From contig WHVD01000039.1 in assembly GCA_015178975.1 (NCBI GenBank), positions 372,001 to 436,000 of the forward strand: 64,000 nucleotides of DNA. Direction: 5' to 3'. Under the pieces are notes generated by a model that did not search any database, was not told the DNA's origin, and saw only the letters and a list, made by a program, of their open reading frames with translations. Numbering within the stretch: the first letter of the stretch is position 1; each line of letters starts with the position of its first letter. The translations under genes and the position numbers were made by a program. Below are positions 35,106 to 46,497 of the stretch, piece by piece. This DNA comes from Hysterangium stoloniferum (taxonomy: Eukaryota; Basidiomycota; Agaricomycetes; Hysterangiales; Hysterangiaceae).

Positions 35106-36390
35106 CCCAACATCACCATACCAAGGTAACAGGCCACCCAGGCAGGTGGAAGACCTTAGAACTCATTTCCAGGAATTACTGGTGGCCCCAAATGTCCAGA
35201 CATGTAGGACTTTATGCCAAGACTTGTGATGTGTGTTTGCAGACCAAGATCATCCGGCATAAACCTATGGGCCAGCTGCATCCATTGCCAATCCCCAGTC
35301 AATGCTGGGAAGTGACCAGTGTGGACTCCACGGTTTTGATGCAATTATGAATGTGGTTGACTCACTCTCTAAATGGGCACACTTCATCTCTACCATGACC
35401 ACATTGTCAGCAGCAGGTGCAGCACATCTTTTCCTACAGCATGTCTCGAAACTACATGGCTTGCCAATGAAGGTGGTTTCTGACCGTGGCTCACAGTTTG
35501 TGGCAGAATTCACCAAGGAACTCTACCACTTGCTTGGCATCAAGATAGCCTCCTCTATTGCCTATCATCCTCAGATAGACAGACAGACAGAACATCTCAA
35601 CATGGAACTAGAGCAATACATATGGGTATTCACAAATGAGCGACAGGATGATTGGGATGAATTACTCCCCTTGGCAGAGTTCCAATACAATAACCACATC
35701 CATTCTTCCACACAACACACACCATTCATGGTTGACACTGGTCGTCATCCACACATGGGTTTTGAACCACATCAGGTGCCATCCAGATTGGAATCAGTAA
35801 ATGAACTTAAGGAGCATATGGCAGATGCCCTACAGGAAGCTAGGGCTGCCTTACAGAAATCAAAGGATGACATGGTGAGATACTATAACCGATGATGAGA
35901 ACCCACTCCAGTCTATCATCCAGGAGATAAGGTGTTTTTGGATGCAAGTAATCTCGCTACTACTTGACAATCAGCCAAACTGGCACACCAGCATTTGGGC
36001 CCCTTCATGGTAGAGAGGGCAGTGGGCACACATGCATATTGACTGTGTTTACCTCAAAAGCTAAAGCGTTTACACCCAGTTTTCCCTGTTGTTAAACTCA
36101 TGCTTGCTCCAGTGGACCCATTTCCAGGCCGTCCTAAGCCCTACCAACCCCCAGATCTTGTAGGTGACCAAGAGGAATATGAGGTGGAGGAAGTCCTAGA
36201 TAGCAGGATGCACTACAGGAAGTTCCAATATCTTATCAAATGGAGAGGTTATGGCTATGAGGAAAATGAGTGGGTGGATGCCAAGGATGTCCATGCACCG
36301 GAGCTGGTGGCAGAGTTTCATCAACTGCACTCAGGTGCACCAGACCCATTCAGGAGAAAGACTTTGCCATTTTCAGGGACCCCAAATTGA
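35027..36390 (+). pseudogene. pol: Integrase and chromodomain of the gypsy element
   Basis: The HHCC zinc-binding part (HHHTKVTGHPG...CDVCLQTK) starts near 35,100. The catalytic core shows the first Asp near 35,328, the second in VVSDRGSQF and the Glu in the RQTEHLNMELEQY segment. One frameshift occurs near 35,340, and TGA stops occur at 35893, 35896, 35965 and 36040. The C-terminal chromodomain (EYEVEEVLDSRMHYRKFQYL, then IKWRGYGYEENEWV) is intact at 36100-36390. Chromodomains direct integration toward heterochromatin. Confidence 0.95.
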
Positions 36391-36440
36391 GGTTGGATAA
36401 CACTCATGTGTCGGGGTGCCACACCTAGATGGGGGGGTGA

Positions 36441-36763
36441 TATAAGGGGACAAGTCATTCACAATTTATATCCCCCATATTATGCTCTATTGTCTATTCC
36501 CTTTTATTACCACACCATTACAGGACACTTTATTCTTCATAGGGTACATTGAACTGACATATGAGGGCACTTAAGGCGTGGGAAAATGCACTGCATGCTG
36601 TATAGCTGACGTGTCACACCTGGTAGAGTTTCCTTAGACTTTTCTCTTTGGATTTCCTCTATCAGGTGAGTAGATAGATATATTGTATTTAGACACTTAT
36701 ATATACATGTATCTTTGGATTTCCTCTATCAGTGTGATATCCACTGCTAGAGTTGCCCTTACA
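36441..36763 (+). repeat. 3' LTR of the gypsy element
   Basis: 323 bp, uninterrupted, ending TTACA before the target duplication ggaat. The first bases read TATAAGGG where the 5' copy has TGTAAGGG, a G-to-A change in the conserved terminal dinucleotide. Confidence 0.94.
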
Positions 36764-36770
36764 GGAATGC

Positions 36771-37074
36771 TGTTAGGATAGCAATGGGGAGGGAATGGCA
36801 TATGAAGTAACTGGTATTTAAAGTGATTTACTCATTAATATCCTGTAGAAATAAATGGAGTAAAAGTCTATAACATATAAGCCTTAGTTGGGACTGATAG
36901 GTGAGCAACTAAGTTAACTACCTATAATGTATAACTATGTGTAGATTAGTATAGGTATATCATGATAATTATAGTATCACTACTTATGCCTTAGTTGGGA
37001 CCATTAGGTGAGCAACTAAGGTGGTGAAAACATCTCGTTAAGTATATATACTACTTCGGCAACACATTGCCAAG
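36771..37074 (-). repeat. Probable copia LTR remnant
   Basis: On the minus strand a polypurine tract (AAACAGGGGGAGAATGC) ends at ~37,080 and is followed by TGACTTGGC. The far end is TGTTAGGATAGC at 36771 (TG...CA limits). It contains two copies of a ~36-bp unit (ccttagttgggacc...gagcaactaag; 36,890 and 36,990). This fits a ~305-bp LTR downstream of the copia fragment; no matching second LTR is present. Confidence 0.5.
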
Positions 37075-37990
37075 TCAGCATTCTCCCCCTGTTTCCCAAG
37101 CAGTGAGTGTGTATTCGGGCATTTGATGTATAGTATGCATGCTTGGGACTGTGAGGGCCTTGGTGAGTATATCGGCTACTATCTTGTTGGTTGGGCAGTA
37201 AACCAGCTTAATCTTGCCTTGTGCTACAGCATCACAGATGAAATTAAAGCAAATGTTGATATGTTTGGAATGAGCATGGTAAACACCATTGTGTGAAAGT
37301 GCAATGGCACTTTGGTTGTCGCAATAGAGTGTTGTGGGCAGTTTGAGTGGGCAAGCAAGTTCACCGATGATGGAATGAAGCCAGATAAGTTCCTTTGTGG
37401 CATTTGGTGATGCTATGAACTCAGATTTAGTAGATAACAGTGTGACCATGGGTTGCTTTTTTGAATTCCAGGATATAGTGCCACCCTCTATGAGATACAT
37501 ATAGCCCGAAGTGGAGTGCCAGTGGTCCTGTGATGCCCAATCTGCATCCATATAGCCCATGAGGCTGTCAGTGCATAGTCCATATATAAGCCTGATGTTC
37601 TGCATTCCTTTTGGGTATTTCAAAACTCACTTTCCTACTTCCCAGTGGGTGTGCCTGGGGTTGTCCATGAATTGCAATAGTATTCCTATGGCAAATGATA
37701 TGTCGGGGCATGTCATTCTTGCTATGTATAGGAGAGACCTGACTAGTTGTTTGTATAGTATGTCCTTCATATCATCTCATTCTCCATTGGTACTGGGTGA
37801 CTGATTGCCTGTGAATTGGGTTCTGGGTTCTGTATGACTAGTCAGTTCAATACTGTGTTTTGGCATGATGATACATATATAGTCCATTTTTCTCCAGGGA
37901 TTTGAAAACTTCACATCCATTTGGATAGGCTAGTTGAGCACAATCCTCACTAGATGTTAGTTTGTAACCATATTTTGCAATTCAGCTAAT
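37075..37990 (-). mobile_element. pol: Ty1/copia fragment: RT end and RNase H
   Basis: The minus strand encodes the C-terminal part of a copia polyprotein: SLLYIARMTCPDISFAIGIL, MGYMDADWASQDHWHSTSGY, ISWNSKKQPMVTLLSTKSEF, LYCDNQSAIALSHN and VADILTKAL. These are the RNase H hallmarks. TGA codons interrupt it twice (after VGK near 37,624 and after NGE near 37,790), where copia proteins usually have Arg. Everything upstream of the RT thumb is missing. Confidence 0.92.
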
Positions 37991-38007
37991 AGATATCAGA
38001 GGGGTGG

Positions 38008-40440
38008 TGTTAGGGCAACACTAACAAGGCTACCAAAACACAAAATGAAACAAGAGAGAGAGGGCAAGATAAGGAGTAGGAGAATAAAAGTTCTAATGAT
38101 TTAAGAATGTCACACTTGTATTTAGTGGAAATCCTAAGAGATTGAAACTGGGGTCTAACTATATACATCTTGGGTATTTATACTAAAGGGAAAATTAAAT
38201 AAAGTTATTACTGAAGGTTGAAACCTTAGAAGAAAATTAAAATAAAGTTAAGTTTTACATTTGACACATGTATATCACATGATTGTCAGAAATCAAATAT
38301 TCTTCAATAAAGTTGAACAATATTCTATAGATTGAATTCAAAAGCCTCATTTGATGAAGTATATATTCATCCTGTCAATGAAGTTAGAGGCTATTACCAG
38401 TTGCGAGAGCTCATGGAAGTGTTGTTGAAGAAGTTACAACAAGTTAGACTTTTGGATTATTAATATGGCACTAATTTACAGATATTTTGACTGACTTCCC
38501 TCACTCCTTTCGTGGTCCTTTTATGCTTTCCATTGTATTCTTATGACTATATTATGATTTAATAATGAAACCATTTGTGATGTCAAAATGAGACATGTCA
38601 AAAGAAGTTCGATGTTGTCGAATAATGTTCAGGATTGTTGAATTGAAATTGATGAGTCAAAGAGTTGTTGAATATTACCTTTGAATGTTTGTGACAATGT
38701 TGTGGCTTGTGACAGTTGTGACAGTATCCTCCCCTTGTGACTGAGCCCAAGAGGTTGGAGTTTGAAAAGTTTTCATTGTCTATTTTTGTCTCCAATCAAT
38801 CAATGTCTGATGTAGAAGCTGATGGTTTCAATTTGGGATCCAAATTCTTGGGTTTTGAATCTAGAGATATAGAAGTCGATGTGGTTGGTAAGTTGATTTC
38901 TGGGATTTCTTGAAATTAGTTTTAATTAGTTATTTTAGAAGAAATTCCCAAAAAATGGTTGGTGGATTGTGAAGAACTACATATCATGTGAATTCTTCAG
39001 ATATTTTGCTGATGTCATTCCTTCACACAATATCAATCTTTCTAAAATGCACAAACATTGGGGCAGTTTTTTGACCCACTGTATTTGATAAGGCAAATTG
39101 CAAAGGAATCAATATGCAATGGGAATTTGAAGTGAAATTGGAAAATTCATAAGTTTTTCAATTTGTTCTTCATTTTCAATAATTTGTTTTTTTAGTTGCA
39201 CAATGTGTTTTAATATGAATTTTGTGTGCAAGAAAATGAATGCATTGTTGAATTGCAATTGTTGCAATTGATTGCATGGAGCCTGTTATTGGTAGGCCTC
39301 CTGGAAAACCACGTTGAAGTCGAAACAAAAGTCGAAAATGGTAGTCCTGGAATTCACAAGCTTGGGCAAAGAAAGAATATCTGTTGCAATGTCATGTTGA
39401 GAATGTTGAACTTTTCAAGAGGGTCGAGAAGGTTGGAGAATTGATTGGATAACCACTTGGAAACGAAAAGAAAATCAATGTGTGCAAAAAAATGTTGGAA
39501 ATGGAGAAGATGATTGTGGATTTAATTGGTAAGGTTAAAGTGTTCAGGGATGATTTTTCGATTTTGTTGAAGAAATTGGTTGAAAGCAGAGATTTTAGTG
39601 AAGAGACTGATTAAGCATTAATAGTGGGAGATTTAGAGGGGCATGATTTGAAAAGATGGTGGAATTGAGAGAAGAGGGAATTAACAACTTATAGATATAT
39701 TGAGAATTGATTTAATTGATTTTTGTGGCATTTTAAGTTGTTTTTTGATTTTGTCGAATAATTGTCGAAAATAATGTTGAAGGATAGTTGAGTTAAATTT
39801 TCAATGTCATGGAAGGTTTGGATATTTTTGATGAAATTCTTCGATAAGGTCAAAAGCATGTTTGAGATCTTGAGATCCCAACCACAAAGTTTCTTTGTCT
39901 GTCCTTTTGTACCTAGCCAAGCAACTAAATATCGTAGCAAATCCTTATATCTTTTATCAAATTTTGAATCCAAAATTTCTCAAATTTCATATTCAGGTTC
40001 TTCTTCAACATAAATTGGGGGTGGAGGTGGTTGTTTTTGATTCTGAAAAGTATTGGGATAAAATGGTTCTAACATTGAAACGTGAAAGATGGGATGAATT
40101 CCTTTAAGATGATTGGGGAGTTTTAATGTGTATGAATGAGATCCTGGTTGAGCAATGATTTTGAATGGGCCTAATAATTTGTCCAATAGTTTTTTCGATG
40201 GTCGAGTTGTTCAAATAAAGTTGGATCATACAAAGACTTGAGAATGGATCGGGAAATCGAATGACTCTTTTTGATGTATGTCAGAATATTTTTGATAACA
40301 TATTTGAGCTTTCTGGATATTTGATTTGAGATGTTTATGTAGAGCTTCAAGGTCAAAAGGGTGCTTTCATCACCAATTCTAACATCTTCAACCAAAACTT
40401 CAACTCAACTACTATTCAACATCTTTGACACCTTTGAAAA
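38008..40440 (-). mobile_element. Truncated Ty3/gypsy element (second)
   Basis: The 3' LTR is 38008-38723 (716 bp), with TG...CA ends, a TATAAATA site on the minus strand and a polypurine tract AAGGGGAGGATAC before it. About 1 kb of AT-rich 3' non-coding sequence follows the chromodomain. Only the integrase C-terminus and chromodomain remain of the coding part. The 5' end is lost near the solo LTR at 40469. Confidence 0.85.
39780..40400 (-). pseudogene. pol: Integrase C-terminus and chromodomain relic
   Basis: The minus strand reads EALHKHLKSNIQKAQICYQK, TTRPSKKLLDKLLGPFKII, SYTLKLPNHLKGIHPIFHVS, then EEPEYEI and a chromodomain start (LDSKFDKRYKDLLRYLVAWL). This is the standard order in fungal chromoviruses. 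Two TGA stops (plus-strand 40211-40213 and 40226-40228) fall before SNF and TTRPSKK, where Arg is expected. Confidence 0.88.
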
Positions 40441-40468
40441 ACATTCAACTTGTCTCATTTCAACTTCA

Positions 40469-40778
40469 TGTTAAAATCTGCTAGCCTGGGAATCACAGTA
40501 CGAGGACTCTCTACAATTGGAGCGTAGCCACTAAGAGTAGAGCGGGTAGATGCTAAGCCGGTGATATTGCTAGGCTTTCAGATGAGGGATCTACTCCTCA
40601 TCTGAACTAACTATATACTAGTATACATGGTCTGTGCACTGGTCTGTGCATGATGGCATGCTACAGATCTAGTGAACTCTAACTAAATATATCAATCACA
40701 TGTGTGAACTGGCTGGAACCTATACAGTCACAAGATGAGATATGAGATTACAGTTAATCACGTTATCATATTCTAACA
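40469..40778 (-). repeat. Solo LTR of the 310-bp family, TSD CTTCA
   Basis: This is the inverted copy of the LTR at 27738. It is bounded by tgttaaaatctg and tattctaaca with cttca duplicated at 40464-40468 and 40779-40783. Confidence 0.93.
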
Positions 40779-41123
40779 CTTCATATATGATTTCATTCTT
40801 AGGTCATAGTATAATCATAGTTAAATGAAGAAAAGCATAAAAGGGCAATGATAAGAGTGAGGAGAATCAGTCAGAAAATCTCTCAAATTGTACAATACTT
40901 TATTTGTATTTCTAATCTAGTCTCGACCTTCTCTTACATAATCATCATAACCTTTTGACACATTTATCTGTGAGCTTTTGTGACTGGTATTAGCCTCTTA
41001 CTTTATCAACAGGGTAGATATGTATATACTTTGTCAAATGAGGCTTCTGCACTTGATTTAGTAGAATATTATTTGATTACTATTTGAGTTATTTGAGAAA
41101 AATCTGATTCATGTCAGCAGGTG

Positions 41124-42258
41124 TGTTAGGACCAGAAAGCCTGCCAGGACACAGACTCCATCTTATATGCACTCAACTCTCTATATTGTATGAACCACGC
41201 ACCAGACCCCACCCAGACATTCCAGACCCCCTTGTTCTCAATCCATCTTTGCCCATTTGTCATTTGGTTTGGTTTACCCCCTTGTTCCCAATCTGTTTGA
41301 CATCTGGTTTATTGTGTTATTGTATTCTTGTTATGTCTTTTTGTATGTGTGAAGAGTCATAGAAGTTCTGACTGTTTGATATATGAAGGGCATTGACCTT
41401 CTAGGTATGACTGGGTTATATTGACTATCAAATTACAATATAAGTAAAGGGGAGTAATCATCACAAGCATCTATAAGGGGGCTGGAGGTGATTAGGACAA
41501 TAAGTTGAATTGACCTTAATGATACAATTTGGAGGAAAGGCTCCAATAGAATGAAGTGAAGTGAGAATGATTAGCAAGAAAGAAATAAGAAAGCACAAAG
41601 AGGTGCAGGCATAATGAGTGAGTTCAAGTATGCAATTCTGGACTTTGACGGTAAGTATGAAGCTTAGAGTAGATGTAGCTAATAGTTGTTGGAGATGGGT
41701 GAGACAATACCCCAATCACACTTGCAGGACACTTTAAGATATTGCCTCTGGCAAGTTGTGGTTATGGGGTAAAAGAGTCTAGTGTTTTTTGTTATGCCTA
41801 CTAGTGTACATAAGATGAAAGTAAGTATGCACCCATAAGAGTCTATGTACCCACAGGTATACATGGATCTTCAAACTAATGTAAGGACATGTAACAAAGA
41901 TTGTACTTAGTTAAAATATGGTAAAAACTAAAGGGAAAATATGATACTATAAAGTGGTTACATTCCTCAGAGAGGGGTATCCCTCACAGTATGTATGTCT
42001 GAATTAGTAGTACAATTGTCTACAAGTCTTTATAGTCAAGTAACTATCTATACTTACAATCTGATCAGAAAATCAACTTAGCTTCAACTTAGTATCTATC
42101 TCAGCATATTCTTGGAACCCACAGGTTTCCCATCCACTCCTGTCTGAAGGTGGACAACACAATCTTGTGAGGGTGCAGTACATAAGCTGAAGCCACATCC
42201 TTCCCCAGAATATCTGTGGGTTTCCCCAGAGACCCACCCATGAGCCCCACACTTGACA
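41124..42258 (+). repeat. 5' LTR of the third gypsy element
   Basis: It starts TGTTAGGACCAG and ends CACACTTGACA, and matches 47125-47594 on both sides of an insertion. A TATA at 42030 lies 32 bp before tgatcagaaaat (42062-42073). The conserved hairpin block is at 42174-42194. Confidence 0.92.
41348..41988. repeat. Solo LTR nested in the 5' LTR, TSD GTATG
   Basis: A 641-bp insert starts TGTGAAGAGTCATAG and ends GTATCCCTCACA (TG...CA), flanked by gtatg (41343-41347 and 41989-41993). The uninterrupted 3' LTR shows the empty site. There is no other copy in the window, so orientation is not known. Confidence 0.85.
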
Positions 42259-42260
42259 GT

Positions 42261-42272
42261 ATTTTCTGATCA
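42261..42272 (+). promoter_or_regulatory. Predicted self-primer binding site, third gypsy
   Basis: ATTTTCTGATCA begins 2 nt after the 5' LTR and is the exact reverse complement of LTR bases 42062-42073. Its spacing and position match the first gypsy element, although the sequence is different. Confidence 0.7.
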
Positions 42273-42620
42273 AATCTCACAGATTGTCTTGATCATACCT
42301 CCAAGAAGGAAAGCATCTGAACAACTGGAGTCCTCAACACTCTGGTCACCACTCATTTTTGTATACCACCCAGACATCCAGAAACAACCTGGACACCATG
42401 GAAAAATCCTGCTTCAAAGAAGTACTGGAGAACCTGGATGCCTCCAGCCATGAGGAAGAGCCCATGGCCCCCAACAAGGGTATAAAGGTGTTGAGAACCC
42501 CTCAACTGTCATGTAACCTTGTTTACATCTGTTTGACATGTTGACAGTTAGTTCAACCACTCCTTAGCCTTTCCTACCACCATAAAAGCTACATTGTTGC
42601 AGGTGATGCTTGAAGTGTTC

Positions 42621-43775
42621 TCAAAGGTGTTCATTGGGATTTAGATAGGCAAGCCAGGATAGTACTTGAATGTCATTGTCTTCAAACCACTGTTTGGCCT
42701 TCCTAGATGTATGTTTTGGATCATTGTCCTGTTGAAAGTGATGTTTGTCCCCCTCCATTTCTAGCATTCCAAAGCTTTCTATCACTCCATCCTCCAAAAT
42801 CTCCACATACTGACCAGCATCCATTGTTCCCTGAACCTCCACAAACCTTCCCACACCATTCCACCCCATAGAGCCCCATACCATGAGATTATTTCCTCCT
42901 CCATACTTGACAGTTGGTGTTGTTATTCAGTTAGGTATTGGTTCCCCCATTCTTTCCAAACATACAACTTTCCATCAGATCCAATTCAGTTAATCTTAGT
43001 CTCATCTGTCTACAACACCCTTTTGAAGTCCTCCACAGTCCAGTTTTCATGGTACTGAGCAAACTCAAGTCATTTCTGATGATGAGTCTTCTCCAACATG
43101 GATACTTTCTTCTTTATTGCAGAGTAAAGAACATCTTCTTGAGTACATTCCTGACAGTTTGGGAAGTGACAGAGTTGGGGATGAGAGAATTAATGGATTG
43201 GGTAGTTGAACAGCATTGTCAAGGTTTCCAGAGCTAATTTAATGGACAATTGACTAAGCTTAGAAGACTGGTCAGCTAGGCTGTTTTCTTTATCTGCAAG
43301 CACTTCAGCCCTGACCCTGCTTGTAGCCCTTCCTAAACCAGTTTTAGTTTGGATTTGAGTGTAAGAATACCCCTCTTGAAGAATAAAGATAATAGTAAAG
43401 TGCTCAGCAGCAAAAATAGTTTTCATGGTGGTGGTAAAGACTCAGGAGTGGTTGAACCAACTGTCAACATGTCAAACAGATGTAAACAAAGTCATATGAC
43501 ATTATTTATTACTCTCACAAGTGGTTTAGACTTATATCTTTACTGAAATAGTAGCTTTTCTGTCAAAATAATAGAGGGTCAAAGAATCGTTCCAATGAGT
43601 AATTATTTTGTTTTATTTATTATTCCACCAATTTGGATTCAAATTATATAAGTTCAAGCTAAGATGCTATACTATATTGGGTAATTTTTTGAGAATTGTC
43701 TGATGTCTGGTATTTGTATTGTGAATCAATCTTTCCAAAACAACAAAACATTGCAACAATTTTTTGAGCCACTGT
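42621..43775 (-). mobile_element. Decayed Tc1-like transposon
   Basis: The minus strand encodes a Tc1-type DDE transposase in pieces. An N-terminal helix-turn-helix is at 43426-43190 (EGYSYTQIQTKTGLGRATS). The catalytic part is at 42884-42621 (MVWGSMGWNGVGRF, then FQQDNDPKHTSRKAKQWFED). An inner inverted repeat of ~63 bp pairs ~42,508-42,570 with ~43,447-43,510. The right end reads ttttttgagccactgta near 43,775; the left end is truncated. It lies inside the gypsy element. Confidence 0.85.
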
Positions 43776-43779
43776 ATGT

Positions 43780-44963
43780 AGAGAGTATACTTGGCCCAGA
43801 CTCCGAGATTTCATTAAGCACTATTGTAAATCTTGCATCACAAGCCATACAGCATTCTGAAGCAACTTCTGGTACTGGAACACCTGTGGAATTCCATTTC
43901 TATGGATTTCATTGAATACCTACTGGACTCTGAAGGGTTTTCCACAATCCTAGTCATTGTTGATAGATTCTCCAAGCAAGATATTTTCATCCCCACACAT
44001 GATACCATTATGCATAATCCTTGCAGTTAGCGGAACTTTTCATCATCCATGTATTTTCCAAGCATGGAGTCCTGTCTTACATAACTTCCAATTGAGGTTC
44101 TGAGTTTGTATCTCATTTCTTTAGATCCCTCAGAAAATCCTTGGACATTAAATAACATTTTATGTCTGGGTATCACCTGGAAGGTGATGGATAAACCAAA
44201 TGTGTCAATCAGTCACTGGAACAATACCTCCACATTTATTGCAACTATCAACAGGACAATTGGAGATCCCTATTACCCCTTGCAGAATTTGCATACAATA
44301 ATGCACCCTCCACCACTACTGGCATACCCCCTTTCTTTGCAAATAAAGGTTATAGTCCCAATATCATGGTGCACCTGGAACAACCTTGCCTCAGCCCATG
44401 CTCAGGAGTATGTCATGGACCTTGATGAACTCCATCAAGAACTCTGGAATGCGATAACATCTGCCCAAGAACAATACCAACATTCAGCAGACTGAAATTT
44501 GATCCTACCACCAAACTTTAAGATTGGTGACTGTGTTTTTGTTAAAGCTCAATTCTTCCAGACTACCCATCCATCTAAAAAACTCCCTGAAAAATATCTA
44601 GGACCATTTGAAATTATAGAACAAGCTGGCTCTGTATCATGGACCTTGCAGCTTCTGGATAGCATTTGCACAGTACACCCAGTATTTCATGTCTATATAT
44701 TAGAGCCATGTATTGCTAACACTATCAGACTGCATGCAACCTCCACCCCCTCCAGTCATTATCAATGGAGAACCCAAGTTTGAAATCTCGTAAGTGTTAG
44801 ACTCAAAAATAGATAATTGCCGATGCATTTGTAAACAGCTCTACTTGGTCAAGTGGGCAGGTTATGAGGGCACAGATGAAGAAACATCTTGGATTTTGGC
44901 CACAGAACTTGGGAATGCCATAGATATCATAACTGACTTTCACACAGCATACCCAATCAAATG
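43780..44963 (+). pseudogene. pol: Integrase and chromodomain relic of the third gypsy
   Basis: Integrase core sequence (SISMDFIEYLLDSEGFSTIL, then VIVDRFSKQDIFIPTHD) continues through FSKHGVLS, GSEFVSHFFRSL, SLEQYLHIYCNYQQDNW and LAEFAYNNAP. The C-terminal part (FLGPFEII-like YLGPFEIIEQAGSVSWTLQL and VHPVFHVYILEP) is at 44,580-44,710. The chromodomain (QLYLVKWAGYEGTDEETSWI) follows. Stops include TGA in SN*GSEF and TAA in GDG*TK, where Arg and Gln are usual. Confidence 0.9.
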
Positions 44964-45689
44964 AGGACCATTATCATCTCTCTAACCACATTATCTGCAG
45001 ACTCCATATAGATTTTGGATTCATATCACTATTCCTTGTCACCCTATGTCTCTCTTACTTTTACAGATTTTGACTGGTTTATTGTGTCTAAAAGTGGACA
45101 TTTCATGGGTTTCCATGCCTTACTAAGACATAGATAAAAACTAAAAATAAGAAGAAAGAAGAAGAAAGGTTTTATCAGTCATCTATGACTATTACAGGTC
45201 CAGGTAATCACATCCCTATATGGGCCTTTTGTCAATAATAAATCAATGTTAGATGTCTCCACAGAATGTCACTTACCTTTTCAGGGCTCCCTGGCTCCTC
45301 CTTAGACTCAGAGTCGATATCTGCTGCTTTGTGCTAGTAGGTGTTATTTCAGACCCCTGCAACTTGTTTCTCACTAGAAAACCTCACCATCTCGTTATCA
45401 GAGCCTCCACTGACAGTCCTTACCCCTCATGGTGCCCCCAATACTTGTTTATAGTATACTCTGTTGGAATTGGTGATGAAACCACCCTTTTCCTAGGGGC
45501 AGTTCACCCATTTCCTCACTTTTTCATAGGAGGATGCTAATTGTGGACCATGTTTTCTGAGGTTAATGCATGCCAGAATTAGTGTACACCTAACTAGCAT
45601 CCTACTTATCATTTCAGAAGGTGATTCACTAATTGACACATTGATTGACAAACAAGTACTATTATTACAAGTCTATTACCCACTTGTAG

Positions 45690-46286
45690 ATTGTGTATTA
45701 CAATAAGCCAACTCATACTATTTTTAATATACTCCCACTCTGCTCCATCTCTGCTCCATCTGCTCCATCCACTCCTCCATTTTCTGTCTCCACATATACT
45801 CTTATTTTACACCTAATGACTTCCCTGTGATCTGTCCTACACTTCACCTCTCTGATTGGCCTTCCAATCACCTGTCTCAATGTAGTATAAAGCTCCTTCC
45901 ATGTACACTACAGTTCTTCAGTTTGAATATCAACTTAGATTAGCCTCTCTTAGTTTTCACCTTTCTCCCACTGCTATATTTCTAAGGAGTGGTCTTTGGC
46001 AAGCCACAACCCTCTACTCCTCAACTCTTAGTATTTTGTCCCTCCAGTCAATTAAGCTCAGTGTTGACTCTTGCTCATATCATACTATCTGCTCTGTTTG
46101 AAATACTGGAGCACCCTGACAGTTTGTGTGAGGGTACAACACATAAGTTGAAGCGAAGCTCCACTACAGTTACAGAATTGGACCTCCCAACTAGTATGAT
46201 CTCTATCATCAGCCCAATTAACTCATTTCCTATCATCAGCCCTCCAACTTAGAGCATTTCCCCTCTTCCTGGCTTAGATCTTAACA
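45690..46286 (+). repeat. LTR-like fragment within the third gypsy
   Basis: It has TATAAA (45,889), the conserved hairpin block in diverged form (46136-46155) and a TTAACA end at 46286. I could not find its left end or a target duplication. It is probably part of another LTR element that landed in the 3' non-coding region. Confidence 0.45.
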
Positions 46287-46497
46287 GACTGTCAGTGAGA
46301 ACTTCAAAAAAAAAAGAAAATATCTAACTTACCTTTCCTGTGGCTACCATGGATGCTTTGGCACACTCTGTGTAATCCCGTCGTCAATTGGGATCACTGG
46401 CGGTCACACGAGTTGACAGGACCACGTTGTATTGTCTAGAACTGAGACGAGATACAGGATGTTACAGCGTACGGTAAGGAAAGAGAAGGAAAACTAC

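Larger units (their letters stand above)
30250..36763 (+). mobile_element. Ty3/gypsy chromovirus-type retrotransposon, full-length but dead
   Basis: Both LTRs are present (30250-31242 with an insertion, and 36441-36763). They start TGTAAGGG (the 3' copy has TATAAGGG) and end CCCTTACA. The 5-bp target duplication is ggaat (30245-30249 and 36764-36768). Internal order is gag, protease, reverse transcriptase, RNase H, integrase and chromodomain, typical of Tf1/sushi-type chromoviruses. A G-rich polypurine tract (36431-36437) precedes the 3' LTR. At least ten TGA stops and several frameshifts make it inactive. Before insertion the target was a palindrome of about 45 bp. Confidence 0.96.

Noticed and set aside
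31358..36042. TGA might be read as a sense codon (recoding), since the element's stops are all TGA
   Set aside because: Host genes here use TGA as a normal stop (for example the gene ending at 893 and RAI1). The element also has frameshifts and a lost protease Asp, so it is simply dead.
45253..45540. A 95-codon plus-strand frame in the third gypsy element
   Set aside because: No motif and no match to gag or pol; it lies in 3' non-coding or inserted sequence.
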